Positions 25,917 through 37,345 of a stretch of 64,000 nt of DNA are shown here, piece by piece. Made by a program: the position numbers and the translations under genes. Location of the stretch: NCBI GenBank assembly GCA_029168955.1, contig JAPDOI010000444.1, positions 310,001-374,000 of the forward strand. Direction: 5' to 3'. The DNA is from Aplectana chamaeleonis. Taxonomy: Eukaryota; Nematoda; Chromadorea; Rhabditida; Cosmocercidae. A model generated the notes under the pieces. The model searched no databases. It was given only the letters and a program-made list of their open reading frames with translations, and was not told where the DNA came from. Within the stretch, counting starts at the first letter, position 1, and each line of letters begins with the position of its first letter.

Positions 25917-26163
25917 ACCCGCATGAATCAGGTCGTAAAAACTAACCAGAATACGTTATAACGTTCGGACAGAGGAGAAGACAATTGCAGCGTTTGTTCA
26001 TCAGAATTGGTTTGTGATGTTTAGATGAACTCATCCGATCAGAAGAGGTTTGACGTGGGCGTACCTGGTGCAATGAGAGTATCAAGGCGTAGGTTCAAGC
26101 AAGCAAACTGCAAACATCCGTCGGATATGGTTCATTGCTGGTGTTAGGGACAATTTTGCTGCT

Positions 26164-26657
26164 GCTACAAAGCTGAGTTCGCACTCTGCTTCGGCCGTAT
26201 GTGGTCAGGCCCTTACCAACGAGTGATGCAGCATTACGTCCTGCCGTTTATGAGAGGCAACATGCAGGTACCACCGACACTATAACAGTATAATGCCAGC
26301 ATAGATCGTACTGTTCCAATTTTTTCTGCCTCATGCATTAGAATAAGGAAGTCTTGTATGGCTAGCGGGCAGTTCCAGACCAAACACTTTAGAAAACCTC
26401 AAAAGGAACTTTTTGTGCAAGTCATACATGAACCACAGCCATTTCCCTCGACGATTCATGAGCTGAAAACAACGGTGCGCAGCAATGAATGGAGTGCTGG
26501 CGACACCTCAGTCCTTCGTGATATGGCGTATAACATGAGAAATGTTCTTTTCAGTTCGATCGCAAAAAACAAGGAGAACCACTGGTCCGTCTGGAGTTGT
26601 AACGATTGTCGGATAACTTTTTTCTCAGAGCAAAAAGAGTTCATACATGTACCCTAA
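26164..26657 (+). pseudogene. Tc1/mariner-like transposase remnant
   Basis: Three frame-shifted pieces fit the order of a Tc1/mariner transposase. 26170-26275 reads GPYQRVMQHYVLPFMR, resembling the strand before the second catalytic aspartate. 26365-26420 reads SSRPNTLENLKRNFL, resembling the SPDLNPIENLW block with damage. 26358-26657 reads PSTIHELKTTVRSNEW...VLRDMAYNMRNVLFSSI, resembling the C-terminal helix region. The DDE/D catalytic acids cannot be verified and no inverted ends were found, so it is dead and the family is tentative. Confidence 0.45.
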
Positions 26658-26659
26658 AG

Positions 26660-29090
26660 ATGTTCAAATTTGGATAAAAATTTTAGGGAAAAGTTTCCAG
26701 AAAAAATCGATTTCTGACAGTGTACAAATATAGGATCGAAAAAGCCCTAAATACGCTTAGAATAGCGAGAGGAGGGCCCACTAGCTGCTATTTCCAATAT
26801 GTGTTAAGAAATCACTTCATTAGTCCAATTCCCAGCTGTTATGGGCAATCTCGATGTTTGTATTGTATCGCAAAGTGTTTTACATTGAGAACCTGTGTGG
26901 GAAGACGATAGGCACTATAAGTGGAAGGTTGACTGCACTGAATAATTACTTCAAGCTGATTTTCTTCTGTGCCTTCTAAGGTTGTTTAGATGGCGAAACC
27001 TTATTAGGGCGAGGTGTCCACCAACAAGTCGTATTCTTTTGACTGAAATGGGTTTTCACACCTTTCCATGCTGCATACTCGATCAATCACCTTTTTCATC
27101 CTCCCATGGTGCCGAATTTCCCAAGAGTGCCGAAGGAACGCTCATGACAGTAAATTTAAGAACCTGCTAAAGTTGCACAGACTTCAATATCAGCCGCAAT
27201 ATATTGGCCTACAAAAACGATATTGGTCCCAGGAAGGTTTTGGAGGCTTTTTTATTAATGTACCGCCATAACTAGTAAAATCCTGCCATTTCTACCACTT
27301 TGCGGTCTTAAAGCCTCTCCGCGCTATTCTTCCGGGGTTTCACACTTGCTCCCCGTAATTCATGCTAACGAGTGGAGCTCGGCGTTGGTGGAACTTTAGC
27401 GGGTTGGTAAGGGCATTGTTATGAGCGTTCCTACACTGCCCTCGTGCTGGGGGAGGATGAAAAGGCGTTTGACCAAATATGTAGTATGCAGAGGTTATTC
27501 GAGCCAATTCAGGATCAGAAGACGAGGAGTGGTTCGAAACGTTGCCCTAATAAAGCTTCACCATCTGAAAAACAGAAGAGAATCAGTCAGCTTATCAATG
27601 TCAAGGTTCTAGGAACAACGAACGTGTCTACTGACAACTTCTTCGTAATGATGAAACACGCAACATTGGAGAGATGGGGCGATATTCGCTCTGCGTGGAG
27701 TAATAGATGTGTCCTAGAGATGATCATATAAATCTCACTGAGTACTCCATGTTTTCTCTTGGGCTTCATATACATATATTCTCACCACTAATGAGGAAGT
27801 GAGTTATAGGGACATTCGGGACCGCAGAACTCGATTAGCGCTGCAAAAGCCCCCACCGGACTGCGATCTTTACTTATTACTCGATCTCACGCACTGGGAG
27901 GGGGATTCGATCTGACCACAATATACTCTCAATTCTTTTAAACAGAGATTCGAACTACAATACGGTCCAGAGATACGACAGCGGCTAGTGGAAATTCGCC
28001 ATCCAAATACACGAGCAGCGAGGGCATTAGTGTTCAATACAATCTCGATACGGTTTCGAGTCGACTAAAAACTACAAATGTACCTTCAGTGAACTGGGTG
28101 TACGCAAGGCAACAGTAAGAGCTGTCCTCTGTGCTGATGCCGAGGTATTGTACTGGTACCTTGTTAATAAGTCGGTGCATAGCCTGTGAGTGTAAACTCA
28201 GAGATACGGACTTCGTTGATGGCCCAAACTTGTGCATGTCGAAGCAATTGAGGACGTTAGAGGCAGTGGTCGCGATCGAATATGCTTGTCAATCACTCCC
28301 TTCGTGAAAATTCTGCGCGGCATGCAGGCGAGCCTGCAAAGGTTAGAACAACAACCTTCACAAATGTCTTTGTTAGTGTATGTTGTGTAGAACAGCTGGA
28401 TACCTCGGAGTGCTTGGATTGCTTCCACGTAAGAGCTATAATTGTACGTCCGATATATTTCTGGGGTCGAATTGTTTGCGAGAACCGAGATGAGCTCGCA
28501 GCAAACGTTTTCCTCAAAAGAGCAGAGCGATGATGAAATGAAGAGCAGGAAATGAATAAACCCGCTGGATACAATAACGTATAAACAAACAAATCGTCAA
28601 AACAATAACCTCATCACGATAAAATAGCAAGCCCATTACTTCCTCCTAAACTGCATTAAACATTCCCCCCTAGTGGCAGCAGATGGGATCATGATAGGAT
28701 AGTTTCAACTCATTCCTGACCTCATAGGTGTAGTACGGAACAACTGGAGCACCTTGCTTAGCTCCTGCTATCGGTTCTGCAATGCTTCACAGGATCAGAC
28801 AGTAGCGGCTTTGTTCACCTGCCAACTGCGCTCCCCGCGAGCTCAGAACCAACCTCCAGAAGTAAGGCATGTTAATACCTTGTTCATTAGTGGCACATAA
28901 TCACCATTCACCATGTCGGCAGTCTAGAGTGGCTGGTGTCAAGATGAATTTATAGTAGTATGATTGTGCGCTTAGGTACTGTCCTTATCGCCGTTCTAAG
29001 CTTATAACTTCTCGAGAATTGGGTCTGTGCCCAAGCCAATCACAGTTGATACCACTGACAAGGTCTTGCTCGTAAAGTACAGAAAAAGTA
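26660..29090. other. long stretch without recognised gene
   Basis: Contains an unassigned plus-strand frame of 95 codons (27444-27731; charged, no known domain) and frames of 83-99 codons at 28282-28592 on both strands. At 28258-28300 there is a family B left end only (AGGCAGTGGTCGCGATCGAATATGC...), a truncated MITE. No tRNA could be drawn despite a GATTCGAA at 27947. Confidence 0.45.
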
Positions 29091-29091
29091 T

Positions 29092-29236
29092 TCACCCGAG
29101 GCTGGCGCGGGCGGTTCAAATATCACTAGCGCCTGGCGGCACGGTAAGCTGATCAGCTGCGCTCTTCTCTCGGCCTGAATCGATTGGCGGTACGGCGCAT
29201 GCGACCTCCGCGCCAGCAGCAGGTGAGATTTAAATG
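29092..29236. mobile_element. family X hairpin element, copy 1
   Basis: GAGGCTGGCGCGGGCGG at the left and CCTCCGCGCCAGCAGC at the right form an imperfect inverted repeat; the core holds CTGATCAGCTGCGCTCTTCT. The same core and arms occur reversed at 63388-63522. Non-coding. Confidence 0.6.
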
Positions 29237-29426
29237 TTTTTTCTTGAGGCAGCAAGCCACGTTCTCTCTGTTTCCGAGTGTGATTTATTTCCGTTCGTCG
29301 CGTTAGTCTGCGTGCGTACGCTGCGTCTCCTTCTCCCCACAATTTCTCGCTGTCTCTACCCTTGCTCCGCACAAGCGCGCAAGGGAACAGAGTAACTCTG
29401 ACTCGGAGTCAGAGGATATCTAACTA

Positions 29427-29576
29427 TAACATCGGCTTGGATCCTGAAAAGACTTTGCGTTCACTGTTGAAGGCTGGTGCAAACTCGGTGCCATATGTTA
29501 TAACATAGGTGCACCGAGCTTGCGCTAACCTCCAATGAGGAACGCAAAGTCTTTTCAGGATCCATGCCGATGTTAG
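29427..29576. mobile_element. family I hairpin element, copy 1
   Basis: A 150-bp palindrome: AACATCGGCTTGGATCCTGA at the left, TCAGGATCCATGCCGATGTT at the right. Arms share AAGACTTTGCGTTC and GTTAGCGCAAGCTCGGTGC; the centre is ATATGTTATAACATA. Other copies are at 56.1 (interrupted) and 62.8 kb, with a partial one at 18.85 kb. Confidence 0.85.
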
Positions 29577-29588
29577 TTCACTTTACTG

Positions 29589-29860
29589 TGCTTCTCTGGG
29601 CTAAATTCCGGTCCGCAATTACGTCTCGACACGCTTTGCGGCCGCACGCGCTCGGGGCCGTCGGGTTTCCAGCACTAAAGCCGACTCGATGTGGCTTCTT
29701 TTTACAAAGTTCTCCAATTTTTCTTAGATTCCAGTTTCCAAAACCCACCTATAATCAGCAGATCGGCGGCTGTGGAGGTGGAAGCTCTTCCGACTCGAGA
29801 ACGTGCGACCGCGAAGCGTGTAGAGACGCAATTGCGGACCGGAATTTGGCCCAGATAAGC
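29589..29860. mobile_element. family J MITE, copy 1
   Basis: Inverted ends of about 60 bases: GGGCTAAATTCCGGTCCGCA at the left and GCGGACCGGAATTTGGCCCA at the right, followed inward by TCTCGACACGC and a NotI-like GCGGCCGC. Total 272 bp. A second copy lies at 31517-31786. The tail GATAAGC marks the outer end. Non-autonomous. Confidence 0.85.
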
Positions 29861-30256
29861 AAAGTTTTCTTTTCATAAATGGCTTCCCTTGTGAGAACCA
29901 GATCTGCTGGGCTGCTGACAAAATGGGATTGCTTAAGCTCCAGGTTCACCAGCAGCCGCCTTCTAAGGTAATGCATCACTTTCGTGTGTGACAGGGCCCC
30001 CCTCTTTCACCTACCTCCCATGCATCGGCGATCGACTATTCTTTGTCCATCATTAAATCGTTCTTATGACCGTGCGTGTGAGTGGCCCTAGGGCACCGTT
30101 CACAGCTAGCTGCGAGGGTCAACTGATGCTGGGGGTTTCATCGTTAACCATTAGTGACTGATTGCAGTCCAGAGCTGTCAATCCAGATGGCATCAATGGT
30201 TTGCCGCTGATGTCTACAGCATCTCTCAATACTATCATCAATAGTGTATCGACATT
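29861..30256. other. stretch without recognisable feature
   Basis: No gene or dispersed family seen. Confidence 0.4.
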
Positions 30257-30827
30257 GAGGCTCCGTCCATTGTCGACTACAATCTACGAGCGGCACAACG
30301 CTGGTGAATCTCCGCTGCACGGAACGGGCGCTAGGCGGGTGCGCGGTAAACTATTATTTATTGATCTCCCGCAAAACCCGAGGACGAGCTAGCGGCAGCT
30401 GCTCGTCATCTGCAGCTCTGGGACTAAAACAACAACTATTTGTGAACGATAAATACAGCCCCGCGTCCGCCGACGCACGTAGCACGGAACCTCTCGCCGT
30501 AGACATGTTGATGAAATTCACAACGCGGGTGGGGCTAGGGAGCAGTTCGGCTGACATTCATGACGCGCGCGACGGCAAACCGCTGCATTCACGTCGTCGC
30601 TGGGGCGCGATAACCGAGCGCCAACAAGTTTTCTTTTCAAGGGGGGGGGGCATGTCTACGCACCCCAGCTACGCGGCCTTCCGTCTCACGCGTCACGTGC
30701 GCCAGACAACTGCTCCTTTGCAGCGTGGCTTTCAACACGCTGCATGCGAGAGCGACTGAACGTTGCGCGTAAGTGGTTCAGCGACATGCCGTTAAGAGCT
30801 CGTAGCTAGTTATGGACGGAGCCTAAC
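30257..30827. mobile_element. GC-rich MITE with GAGGCTCCGTCCAT ends
   Basis: Left end GGCTCCGTCCATTGTCGACT and right end GTTATGGACGGAGCC are inverted; further inward CTACGAGC pairs with GCTCGTAG. It is flanked by TTGA and TAAC, again close to TTAA. 571 bp, noticeably GC-rich compared with its surroundings. A 151-codon frame (30304-30759) lies inside but has no recognisable domain. A G-run of nine or ten bases sits at about 30641. Confidence 0.6.
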
Positions 30828-31516
30828 GCCGCGATATCCTACAAAAATGACACAAAGATATTGTGGCGAACAATGACACAGTGGCACCCAGGGACACCTA
30901 TAGTTCCACGTTCAGCGGAAAACCATGAACGCTATCTTAGAGCGATCAAGATTGAGTCCTATGAAAAATAGGATCCCAGAATTTGTGAGAGGAATAAACG
31001 TTTTTGAACAAACCAAGAGATAAGAAATGCACGAGTCGTGACGATATAGATGCAATACTGGATACCTAGAAAAGTCAGAGCAGTGAAAAAACAGTTAAAC
31101 TGATGGCTTTCGGCAAGTTTCAAAATAGTTTGACTCTGTTTCGGTTCAAGTGAACTCCTGTTCTCCATTATCACAGCTCGGAGCGATGGCTATTTCGTCG
31201 GAAATCCCTTATCACCAGTTACACCTCACCACGGCTCACCGCTCCGCTGCTGGTGATAATCAAAATCGACAGGTGACTACGGCTGTACCAGAGCTTGGAT
31301 AGTCCCGATGCAACTTGTACACTGCTTGGAGAGACTTTTCTCAGGTTTTATCCTACTTGTCCTGTATTACTTTCAATTTGGTAGTGGTTCAACAGTTTCA
31401 AGTCGCACCGTGGTGGCATTTTCACGAGATGACGCCATCGTAGCCTAACGCTAGAAACTTTTGCGATGCATCATAGAGGACCTGTCTTGCAGTGTAACGT
31501 TTGACAAACATACGGT
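30828..31516. other. stretch without recognised gene
   Basis: Only a small hairpin TATCACCAG/CTGGTGATA (31208-31258). Confidence 0.4.
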
Positions 31517-31786
31517 GCTTATCTGTGTCAAATTCCGGTCCGCAATTGCGCCTCGACACGTTTCGCGGCCGCGCGCTTTCGAGTCGGAAGAGTTTCAAGC
31601 GCCGCAGCTGCCGATCTGTTGACTCTAGGTGGGTTTTAGAAACTAGAAACTAAACAAAACTAAAGAAAACTGCATAAAAAAGCCATCTCGACTCGGCTTT
31701 GGAGCTGGAAACTCGATTGACTCGAGCGCGTGCGGCCACAAAGCGTGTCGAGACGCAATTGCGGACCGGAATTTGACCCAGATAAG
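31517..31786. mobile_element. family J MITE, copy 2
   Basis: GCTTATCTGTGTCAAATTCC at the left, GGAATTTGACCCAGATAAGC at the right, and TCTCGACACG(C/T)TT(T/C)GCGGCCGC-like blocks inside both ends. 270 bp. The centre is more diverged than the ends when compared with the 29.6-kb copy. Confidence 0.85.
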
Positions 31787-32379
31787 CACAGTAACAACAT
31801 GTACAAAATGCCAGCTAGCACCAACAGTGCAGAAATATGGATGAGAAGAGACTTGTCAAAGAATCTTTGCGTGCAAGATAAGTTATGTTGGAGCACGTGA
31901 ACATTAAACAACAGATGGCCACCGATGTTGTGGTTCGTAACTAGAAATTATCCACACTGTGAGGCTTGAAGCATTTCAGTCGCCCCAGCGCCCCCCCCCC
32001 CCCCTTCCACAACACTCATGTCAAACACAGCCATGTTGTGATGAAACGAATGTGCCATACTTCAAAACAATGACACAGCAGTTGGCTATTAGGAGAAATC
32101 TGTTTTTTTTTTCGGAATCGCCGGCAGATCTGACCATGCTCATTCTTATCCTTGAAACTCAGAATTGATTGCATTCCATCCATTCAGGATTTCCCCCGAG
32201 CTACATAAGGAATTATTGCGGCGCCGGAACTCTATCGAAACACAATTTATGAACGCTTTCTGTTGACTTACGTCGCATTACCACATTAATCTTTATCTCT
32301 AAGAATTATTTCCGGAATCACATGACATAACTGACCAGATAGCAACATCTGAGATACTTCAGGCATTGAGAAAGGGGAC
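31787..32379. other. non-genic stretch with a C homopolymer
   Basis: Contains a run of about 15 C at 31990-32004. No gene recognised. Confidence 0.45.
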
Positions 32380-32665
32380 AGAATGTTTCCGATCTTTGCC
32401 GAGTTAAAACTAGAACCTGGCCCCGCAGCAAAACTCGATTACCCTATCGGAAAGGTTGGGTTTTGCGGATAGCCGGTAAGTTAGAAAGAATAAGTGGCAA
32501 GACCTGAAATCTAGTGTTATTATTTCAGAAAATCAGCATGGGTTTGTACTGCGAAAATCGGTAGAAACAAATTTGCGCGAATATATAGGACATATTTCCT
32601 AGATTCTAGGCATGTAGGCCTTTTATCTGGACTTTTCCAAAGCACCCGTGGACTATTTGGGAATC
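32380..32665 (+). pseudogene. jockey/CR1-type reverse transcriptase fragment
   Basis: One frame reads SENQHGFVLRKSVETNLREYIGHIS then, after stops, AFYLDFSKAPVDY. This matches the RT block QHGFR..RSVETNL...YLDFSKAFD of jockey/CR1-like non-LTR elements, including one of the RT aspartates. An upstream frame gives IAGKLERISGKT, similar to the SVAGKLLERI motif that precedes it. Two stops and at least one frameshift are present. Truncated at both ends, inactive. Confidence 0.7.
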
Positions 32666-32891
32666 TTCCTGTTTACCCACAGTGTAAGTGCCTCGCAAAC
32701 TTTGAACCTTTCCGGGAGTCTCCCTGAGTTTAACGAATACGGCCACTGTTGTTCAATCCCAGTTCTCAATGCTGGGGCCGTATTCATCATTGAAATGCCG
32801 GGTAAATCATACTTTACTTTTACCTTATCCGGAGCCGATTACTTACTCACCGTGAAACGGCATTCACCAACACTTACTTACCCGGGTAACA

Positions 32892-33587
32892 TTCCGCGCA
32901 AAATGACAAGCACGCCCATGCCGATCATTTTTTCCGCAGGGCTACCGTAATCCTGCGCTTAAATTAAAGCATGGCTGCGGACTTTGTCACATATCTGACG
33001 GCGATCCTCCTAATTTCTGACCAGCTTTACGTTACAATTAGCCATCTAAACATTAGTAGCAGTTCTGTGATTTAGACGATCCGTGGACATATTGTGATCC
33101 TTCCTAGCTTTTATTTCGACGTGGTATTTCTCTCTTAGTTTTTTCATGGTCTCAAAGTTTTTTTTGAAGTTTTCTAATCATTTGTTTTGTTTTCTAATCA
33201 TCAAAAAATGATTTCATTCATACAATCTTCAAGTCTTAGTAGAGACCTCCTTTTTTACCGGCAAATTAAAAGTATTTTAGGTAATGCACCGTCAACACAT
33301 TTTGACAGTTAGGTATCCGCTTACAGCTGTACAAAAAGAATCAACCCGCCTGCTTATTTAGGAATTCGACAAAAAGACAATTTTCGGCATTTCTGGGGTA
33401 ACGAAACGTCTCCTTGCCGAAATTTCACCTGGTGGGAAGTCACACGCCAAAAAATGGTGGTTGTCGTAGGATATGTGACAAAGTCCGCAGCCATGCAGCC
33501 GACGCTACTTAATTTACGCGCAGGATTACGGTAGCCCTGCGGAAAAAATGATCGGCATGGGCGTGCTTGTCGCAAAATGTGTACCGC
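32892..33587. mobile_element. family M foldback element
   Basis: About 105-base inverted ends: left GACAAGCACGCCCATGCCGA, CCGCAGGGCTACCGTAATCC, GGCTGCGGACTTTGTCACAT; the right end (33470-33587) carries the complements in reverse order. The interior of about 465 bases is AT-rich and non-coding. The ends are very similar, so insertion was comparatively recent. Confidence 0.8.
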
Positions 33588-34957
33588 GTGCACCCAACGA
33601 AACACTCAGTAGGCGTCGTCATTTCACAAATTTTTTAATGATTCACTATTTGGTTTATTTAAGGAAGCTAGAGAGAAGTGCATGGGTTGCGTGATTAATA
33701 AAAACTTCACAGTAGATCATAGGGGACACTTCATTTATAGAAAATACCATCATTTTACATTACTTCCTTTTTCATTTCTTCTAGCAAGATTTTTTCAATG
33801 GTACTCGTTTGTTTTTCTTTATCGGTGTTCAACTGTATGATAGAATATTTCTTCTATGAGTATTAGGTGGTAGCCAAAGCTTCCTGCCATTCTTTTTTGT
33901 CTTTTTTTTTCGGCGCAGTTCTTCAACTGAATTTGATATACCGTCCAAGGCTTTTTTGAGCTTTCAACTACTCGTGGTGGGTCATGAATGTTTGGTCGAG
34001 ATTTGGGTAATTTTCTGGAATTGCTCACTGATCAGCCAACGATAAATATACCTCTTTCTGCGGAAAACAGCGACGAAAAAAGCCAAAGAATCTTTCCTTG
34101 TATCGAATCGTGCTGACCTGATTCTTGAAAAAATGTTCTCTCCAATAGTTTATTGGGTAGTATGTAACATATAATTAGAAATGCGGCTCTTCCTTTGTCG
34201 TGTACTTCTGGGAATTTTCTTGTGAAATGTGTTTCATTGCGATTGGTCAACTACTTTTTGGAAACTCGGAGAAAAAACAAAAATTGGTTGAAAAAAAGGA
34301 GATTATTCGCAAGTTCTTTATGGTGAATGAAAATTTTTTGTGTAGAATTATGTTGTGCAGTGTCCTCAAACACATTACCCAAAAGAAGCTTTAGAATGCC
34401 GAAATATTCGCTAATTAAGCTACAAATTGAATTCGAGCATCAAGTTCGCAAGTTACCGAGTTCTATAGTGAGCTTCAAAAATTTATATTATAAAGGAACT
34501 ATTGTGCTTTTCGAAGGCTATACTTCTAATATATGACCTTAGAAATCCGATGGGACTAGGAAAATTATTTTCGCAAACCTTTAATTTTTTGTCAACTCAA
34601 TATAAGCCTATTTAGTTGGAGTTCGGTGAAGAATCACGCGAAGAGCATAAAGCCGAAGAAAGAGAAGTTTCTTCGTTGAGTCTCCTGATGCATTCAAATT
34701 TAGTAAATATACCAAGTGAACAGAAGGAAGGAAAGTTCACCGCTTTTCCACGACTTACAATAAAATCCTATGAGAACGCGTGCGTAAAAAACTGAAAACT
34801 TTTCGTCTATGGAAAGCAACGCGTTGAAGGAGTCATAAAAAGACGAACATAACTTTCAAGGAAAGGATTAGAACAATTTGTCGATGAAGATTCTGCGCTC
34901 CATTGCTAATTCTGCTACGAATGTTGGAACGTAGCAGCTGCAGCTGGCTGGGAGTAA
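33588..34957. other. AT-rich stretch without recognised gene
   Basis: Only short frames (up to 72 codons). Lies between the M element and the inverted end at 34.96 kb. Confidence 0.4.
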
Positions 34958-35104
34958 AATATACCCGACCACATACGTCGGGTAAAATTTACCTGGCTTT
35001 TTGCACGAAAATCCCGAGTAAGTAAGCGTGTGAATACCGGGTAAGAGCCGAATTCAAGGGACTTTACACTTACCTCGCGGGTAAATCATTGATGAATACG
35101 GCCC

Positions 35105-35926
35105 CTGTTCTGATGCCGAGCTTTATCGAGAGTCGTACATAGCATTTGATCAATAGGAGCGTTCCTTGTCTTTAGGCGACTGGATTGAAAGGTTCGTATC
35201 CGCTTGTCACGCCGAGGTAGCGCATCACAAAAGGTCAATACCACCTTGAAAGAGAGTGCGTGCTCCTTTTATGCACCTGCGTCATTGAGGTCGGTTGAAG
35301 TATACCCATCGCAATGCCTTGGTAACGCAGCTGAGAGACCCCAATCGTACGTGCTTCTCTTTATCTCTGCTTTGCGGCCCTGCTTCTCTGTTTGTTATCA
35401 GCGAAACATGGACCGCCGCTTAGGAAGCTTGGGCCCGCAAGGTCAGTATTGGTTGCCAAACTCTGCGAGCGGAGAGGTGATTCGTCCTACTGACAGAGTT
35501 TCGTTTGAGGCAGCATACAAGTTAAAACTTACTCCTGTTTTTTGACAGCTTATGAAAGGTTCGGAAAGCAGCGCGACATCTATGCCTTGGAAAGTCGAGA
35601 CAAGTGATCGGAGACTGTTTTTCTGGCCGCAAAATATCCTGTGCTATTATAACCGACTCATGAGCGTGTAGGAATTGGCCAGTCTCTGAGAGTGTGATTC
35701 CTTAATCAAATCAGGTGATCTCTCGTCGACTTTAACTTGGCAGTGTTATTTCTCTTGCCGTTCGTTTGCGTAGTCGAGGTCGGTGGTTCAATGCGTTCCT
35801 GGTTTGGGAAGGCGAGATGCAGAGGCTCCATGACATTGCTCACCCCTCGTGCGTACGCGTCACAGTCCGGTAAGCGTCGCGCACAACGCGGAGACTCCAT
35901 CATCGAGTGATGGAGTTTTCCGCCCA
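35105..35926. other. stretch with an unassigned 113-codon frame
   Basis: The plus-strand frame 35204-35545 encodes a protein with no domain I can name. Base composition is more balanced here than upstream. 35878-35925 contains a small hairpin (GACTCCATCATCGAGTGATGGAGTTT). Confidence 0.35.
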
Positions 35927-35928
35927 TT

Positions 35929-36412
35929 AAAGGCAGTGTTCACGATGATTTTCGTTCCCAGTTTTCCACTCTAAAGAAGGCGTTGGCCACCAAGTGTTAC
36001 CAGAATTACGAAGAAACGGACTGAAACGCCCTGAAACGTCTTACTTCAGTTGCATTATTCTCTGGCCTGGACTAATTGCCCGACTGGATGAACATGTTCA
36101 CGGTGGTTGTCACCGGTAAAAATGGGGCTAATCAAAAATGGAAGAATATTTCAGGCAAATTTGTATGGTTAGGGCCGAAGGCAAGGGGGAGCAGTAGAGA
36201 GTAGAGAATCACAAGAGATGGGTCCACAAAAGATTTCATTGTCACAACGAACAGTTCCAGTGAGAGTAAAAATGTGGGGTGGAGGAAAGGAATTTAGTGC
36301 CTTTCTAGGGCTTTTTTCTCGATTTTTTCGTCATTTCACTTCTACCCGGAGGCCAAACAATCGATTTAGCGATTAATCTTAAAATCTAAGATTATCGTGA
36401 ACACTGCCTTTA
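35929..36412 (+). mobile_element. family C MITE, copy 1
   Basis: 484 bp, AAAGGCAGTGTTCACGATGA at the left and TTATCGTGAACACTGCCTTT at the right, TTAA on both sides. Internal blocks CACCAAGTGTTACCAGAATT, GGATGAACATGTTCACGGTG and AAGATTTCATTGTCACAACG also occur in the copies near 38 and 43.4 kb. Confidence 0.85.
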
Positions 36413-36617
36413 AACAAGGAAACGGCTTCCATTGGTGGCTTAATTTAGCACAGCAATGTAGGTGGTGCTCCAATACATGCGAATTCACTTCAATCAGGCG
36501 GAATGTGGGGATTTCGCGTCGCTGGCCGTTTCGCCGCACGCGACGCTCACCGGTCGCGGCTCACGGGTGAGCAATGTTCGAGATTCGGATGGGGAAGGCA
36601 ATTACAGGGCTAACACT

Positions 36618-37345
36618 TACTCTGCCAACGCGTAGCTAGATGCCTCCGAGGGCGCGGCCTGAAAACGCCGCCCCATTCCATGTAGCGGTATATTACGGGT
36701 TTTGGCTACGATAGCTAAAACCCGCATATTCTTGTGTCGAGGCCACAAGGGTGGAAATTCTGCGCGTATTCTAAGTAAAAACGAAGGCTAAATTCGAAAC
36801 ATTGATCTCTCTGACGCTAAACCCGTATATTCTCGCTATAATTTTGTAGCGAGAATCTAAGGATTCCGCGACAGCCTGTGTTGAAATGCAATCTCAAACC
36901 CGCGTTGGCTACGCGGAACACAGGGATGCGGTTCGAACAGTGTTGGCCCAGTCAACCCACAGATAACTTGACACTCTGTTTGTGGTCGTGGAGGGTGACC
37001 CCGTGTCGCTCTCTGGAAGACCTTGCCAGGGATTATTTTGGACGCTGGGATGCTGCAGGCCGTGGGGAAGAAACGGCGATCGCAGGGGGGATCGCCTTTC
37101 TAGTACGGATCAAGACTGGGTGGGTCGATCGACTGAGTGCTGTAACGAGAATAAGCGTAGAATATGCGGGTGCCGTAGCGAGAATTTACGTAGAATATGC
37201 GGGCGCTGTAGCTAAAATTACACCAACTGAGGCTAAACTTTACGTAAGTTACGTAAATTCTCGTGTCCAAATCAGACTAGATGCCTCCGAAACCCTGGGC
37301 ATCTCTGGTTTCCGTGTGAGGCATCTAGCTACGCGTTAGCGGAGT
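36618..37345. mobile_element. element with ACTCTGCCAACGCGTAGC ends
   Basis: Left CGCGTAGCTAGATGCCTCC and right GAGGCATCTAGCTACGCG are inverted, length about 728 bp. The interior has repeated variants of AGAATATGCGGG(T/C)GC(C/T)GTAGC (37151-37215) and CCCGTATATTCTCGCTA. A 153-codon plus-strand frame (36878-37339) runs through these repeats; its internally repeated AGAVARI peptide is a consequence and not evidence of a gene. Confidence 0.6.

Larger units (their letters stand above)
32773..35104. mobile_element. possible 2.3-kb element with inverted ends, hosting other repeats
   Basis: 32773-32890 (GGGGCCGTATTCATCATTGA, ...ACTTACTTACCCGGGTAA) and 34958-35104 (...TCAATGATGAATACGGCCCC reading outward) are inverted copies about 2.1 kb apart. 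A further fragment of the same end, GAATACGGCC, stands just upstream at 32729. The interior is AT-rich (33600-34900) with no transposase frame and includes the M element. They may be the two ends of one element or two solo copies; I cannot tell. Confidence 0.4.

Noticed and set aside
27840..27970. GATTCGAAC and GATTCGATC, considered as tRNA T-loops
   Set aside because: No acceptor, D or anticodon stems can be paired at the required distances on either strand.
30304..30759. 151-codon frame in a GC-rich region
   Set aside because: It sits wholly inside an element with inverted GGCTCCGTCCAT ends; GC-rich sequence has few stops by chance.
36878..37339. 153-codon frame with a repeated AGAVARI peptide
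   Set aside because: The repeats come from DNA-level direct repeats inside a terminal-inverted-repeat element.
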